From Thermoleophilia bacterium (GTDB taxonomy: Bacteria > Actinomycetota > Thermoleophilia > Gaiellales > SKUG01): a stretch of 5,758 bases of DNA. Below the pieces are notes generated by a model. That model was not told where the DNA came from, searched no databases, and worked only from the letters and a program-made list of their open reading frames with translations. The stretch lies in assembly GCA_020438525.1 (NCBI GenBank), contig JAGQUL010000172.1, positions 1-5,758 of the forward strand, read 5' to 3'. The translations under genes were made by a program, and so were the position numbers. Positions 4,908-5,758 of the stretch are shown one piece after another (position 1 is the first letter of the stretch; each line of letters begins with the position of its first letter).

Positions 4908-5758
4908 TCACCAGCCGCGCTGCGCGAACGTGCCGCCGTTCTCGCCCGCGGCGAGCGCGGCCATCTCCAGCCCGGGCATCGCGCCGCCCAGGCCGGTCGA
5001 CACGCGCGCGATCGTCTCCGCGTCGCGGAAGTGCGTGGTCGCCTCCACGATCGCCCGCGCGCGCACGCTCGGGTTGTCGCTCTTGAAGATCCCGCTGCCC
5101 ACGAACACGCCCTCGGCACCGAGCTGCATCATCAGCGCCGCGTCGGCCGGGGTGGCGATCCCGCCCGCGGTGAACATCGGCACCGGAAGCCGACCGTGCT
5201 CGGCGACCCAGCGCACCAGCTCGATCGGCGCCTGCAGGTCCTTCGCCATCGCATACAGCTGCTCGCCGGTGGCGCCCTGCAGCACGCGGATCTGGTCGGT
5301 CAGGCTGCGCAGGTGACGCACCGCCTCCACCACGTTGCCGGTGCCGGCCTCGCCCTTGGTGCGGATCATCGCGCTGCCCTCGGCGATCCGCCGCAGCGCC
5401 TCACCCAGGTTCGTCGCGCCGCACACGAACGGGATCGTGAACGCGTGCTTGTCGACGTGGTTGACCTCGTCGGCCGGGGTGAGCACCTCGCTCTCGTCGA
5501 CGAAGTCGACCTCGAGCGCCTCGAGCACCTGTGCCTCGACGAAGTGCCCGATCCGCACCTTCGCCATCACCGGGATCGACACGGCCTGCTGGATGCCGCG
5601 GATCATCTCCGGGTCGCTCATTCGCGCCACCCCGCCGTCGCGGCGGATGTCGCTCGGCACCCGCTCGAGCGCCATCACCGCGCACGCGCCGGCCTCCTCG
5701 GCCACCTTCGCCTGTTCCGGGTCGACCACGTCCATGATCACGCCGCCCTTGAGCATCT
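4908..5758 (-). CDS. pdxS: PLP synthase lyase subunit PdxS (5' end outside the window)
   Basis: PdxS is the (beta/alpha)8-barrel synthase that combines ribose 5-phosphate, glyceraldehyde 3-phosphate and ammonia from PdxT to make pyridoxal 5'-phosphate, working as a dodecamer decorated with PdxT. From the internal Met at 5756, 282 residues are visible; roughly the first 15-20 are missing beyond the right edge. The segment GGVIMDV holds the ribose-binding Asp (visible residue 9, equivalent to Asp24 in Bacillus subtilis). PVMAK contains the Schiff-base lysine (visible 66, equivalent to Lys81), and RTKGEAG the second lysine (visible 134, equivalent to Lys149). [19 protein letters not shown] and GSGIF form the phosphate-binding end, and the protein finishes with the usual RGW. 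All key residues are present and no frameshift is seen. It is the first gene of the same-strand series, but pdxT is about 3.8 kb downstream rather than adjacent. Confidence 0.97.
   Translation of the reverse strand, partial: MLKGGVIMDVVDPEQAKVAEEAGACAVMALERVPSDIRRDGGVARMSDPEMIRGIQQAVSIPVMAKVRIGHFVEAQVLEALEVDFVDESEVLTPADEVNHVDKHAFTIPFVCGATNLGEALRRIAEGSAMIRTKGEAGTGNVVEAVRHLRSLTDQIRVLQGATGEQLYAMAKDLQAPIELVRWVAEHGRLPVPMFTAGGIATPADAALMMQLGAEGVFVGSGIFKSDNPSVRARAIVEATTHFRDAETIARVSTGLGGAMPGLEMAALAAGENGGTFAQRGW

Overview
The window reads as one high-GC chromosomal locus in which every supported gene lies on the minus strand. It most likely comes from an actinobacterium. The reasons are the very GC-rich codon use and the presence of the pyridoxal phosphate (PLP) synthase genes pdxS and pdxT just ahead of yebC. 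A deep-branching actinobacterial class such as Thermoleophilia is possible, but that is a guess; the sequence alone does not fix the taxon.

In transcription order (right to left) the layout is: pdxS (5' end outside the window, 3' end at 4908); a small glycine-rich membrane protein (4826-4500); three tandem paralogues C (4356-3472), B (3372-2221) and A (2102-1080); pdxT (1060-416); and the start of yebC (319 to beyond the window edge). PdxS and PdxT are the two subunits of the DXP-independent PLP synthase and are usually encoded next to each other. Here they are separated by about 3.8 kb holding four accessory genes.

The three paralogues are the most notable content. Each has a long Ala/Pro/Thr/Gly-rich, probably disordered N-terminal half and a C-terminal domain of about 190 residues. 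That domain carries the zinc-metallopeptidase motif HExxH inside a shared signature: [FW]YD-x3-D-x2-[FY]-[LV]-RR, then HExxH-x2-D-x3-G-[ILV]-G, then E-[AT]-RA, and near the C-terminus a YN pair. I do not recognise a named family with certainty. The layout recalls NleD-like (M91) effector peptidases, but no search could be run. None of the three has a Sec signal peptide or a membrane segment. The gene ahead of them encodes a 108-residue protein with three hydrophobic segments, the first a four-glycine GxxxG zipper.

Each paralogue has its own leader of roughly 100-145 nt. Each leader contains a TTGACG-like hexamer, a 17-nt spacer, a poor -10-like hexamer, an RNA hairpin and a Shine-Dalgarno sequence. 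The paralogues may therefore be expressed separately from pdxS. Gene A ends only 19 nt before pdxT, so pdxT is probably co-transcribed with it. No gene-free stretch exceeds 300 bases, and no tRNA, rRNA, CRISPR array, insertion sequence or canonical U-tract terminator was seen.
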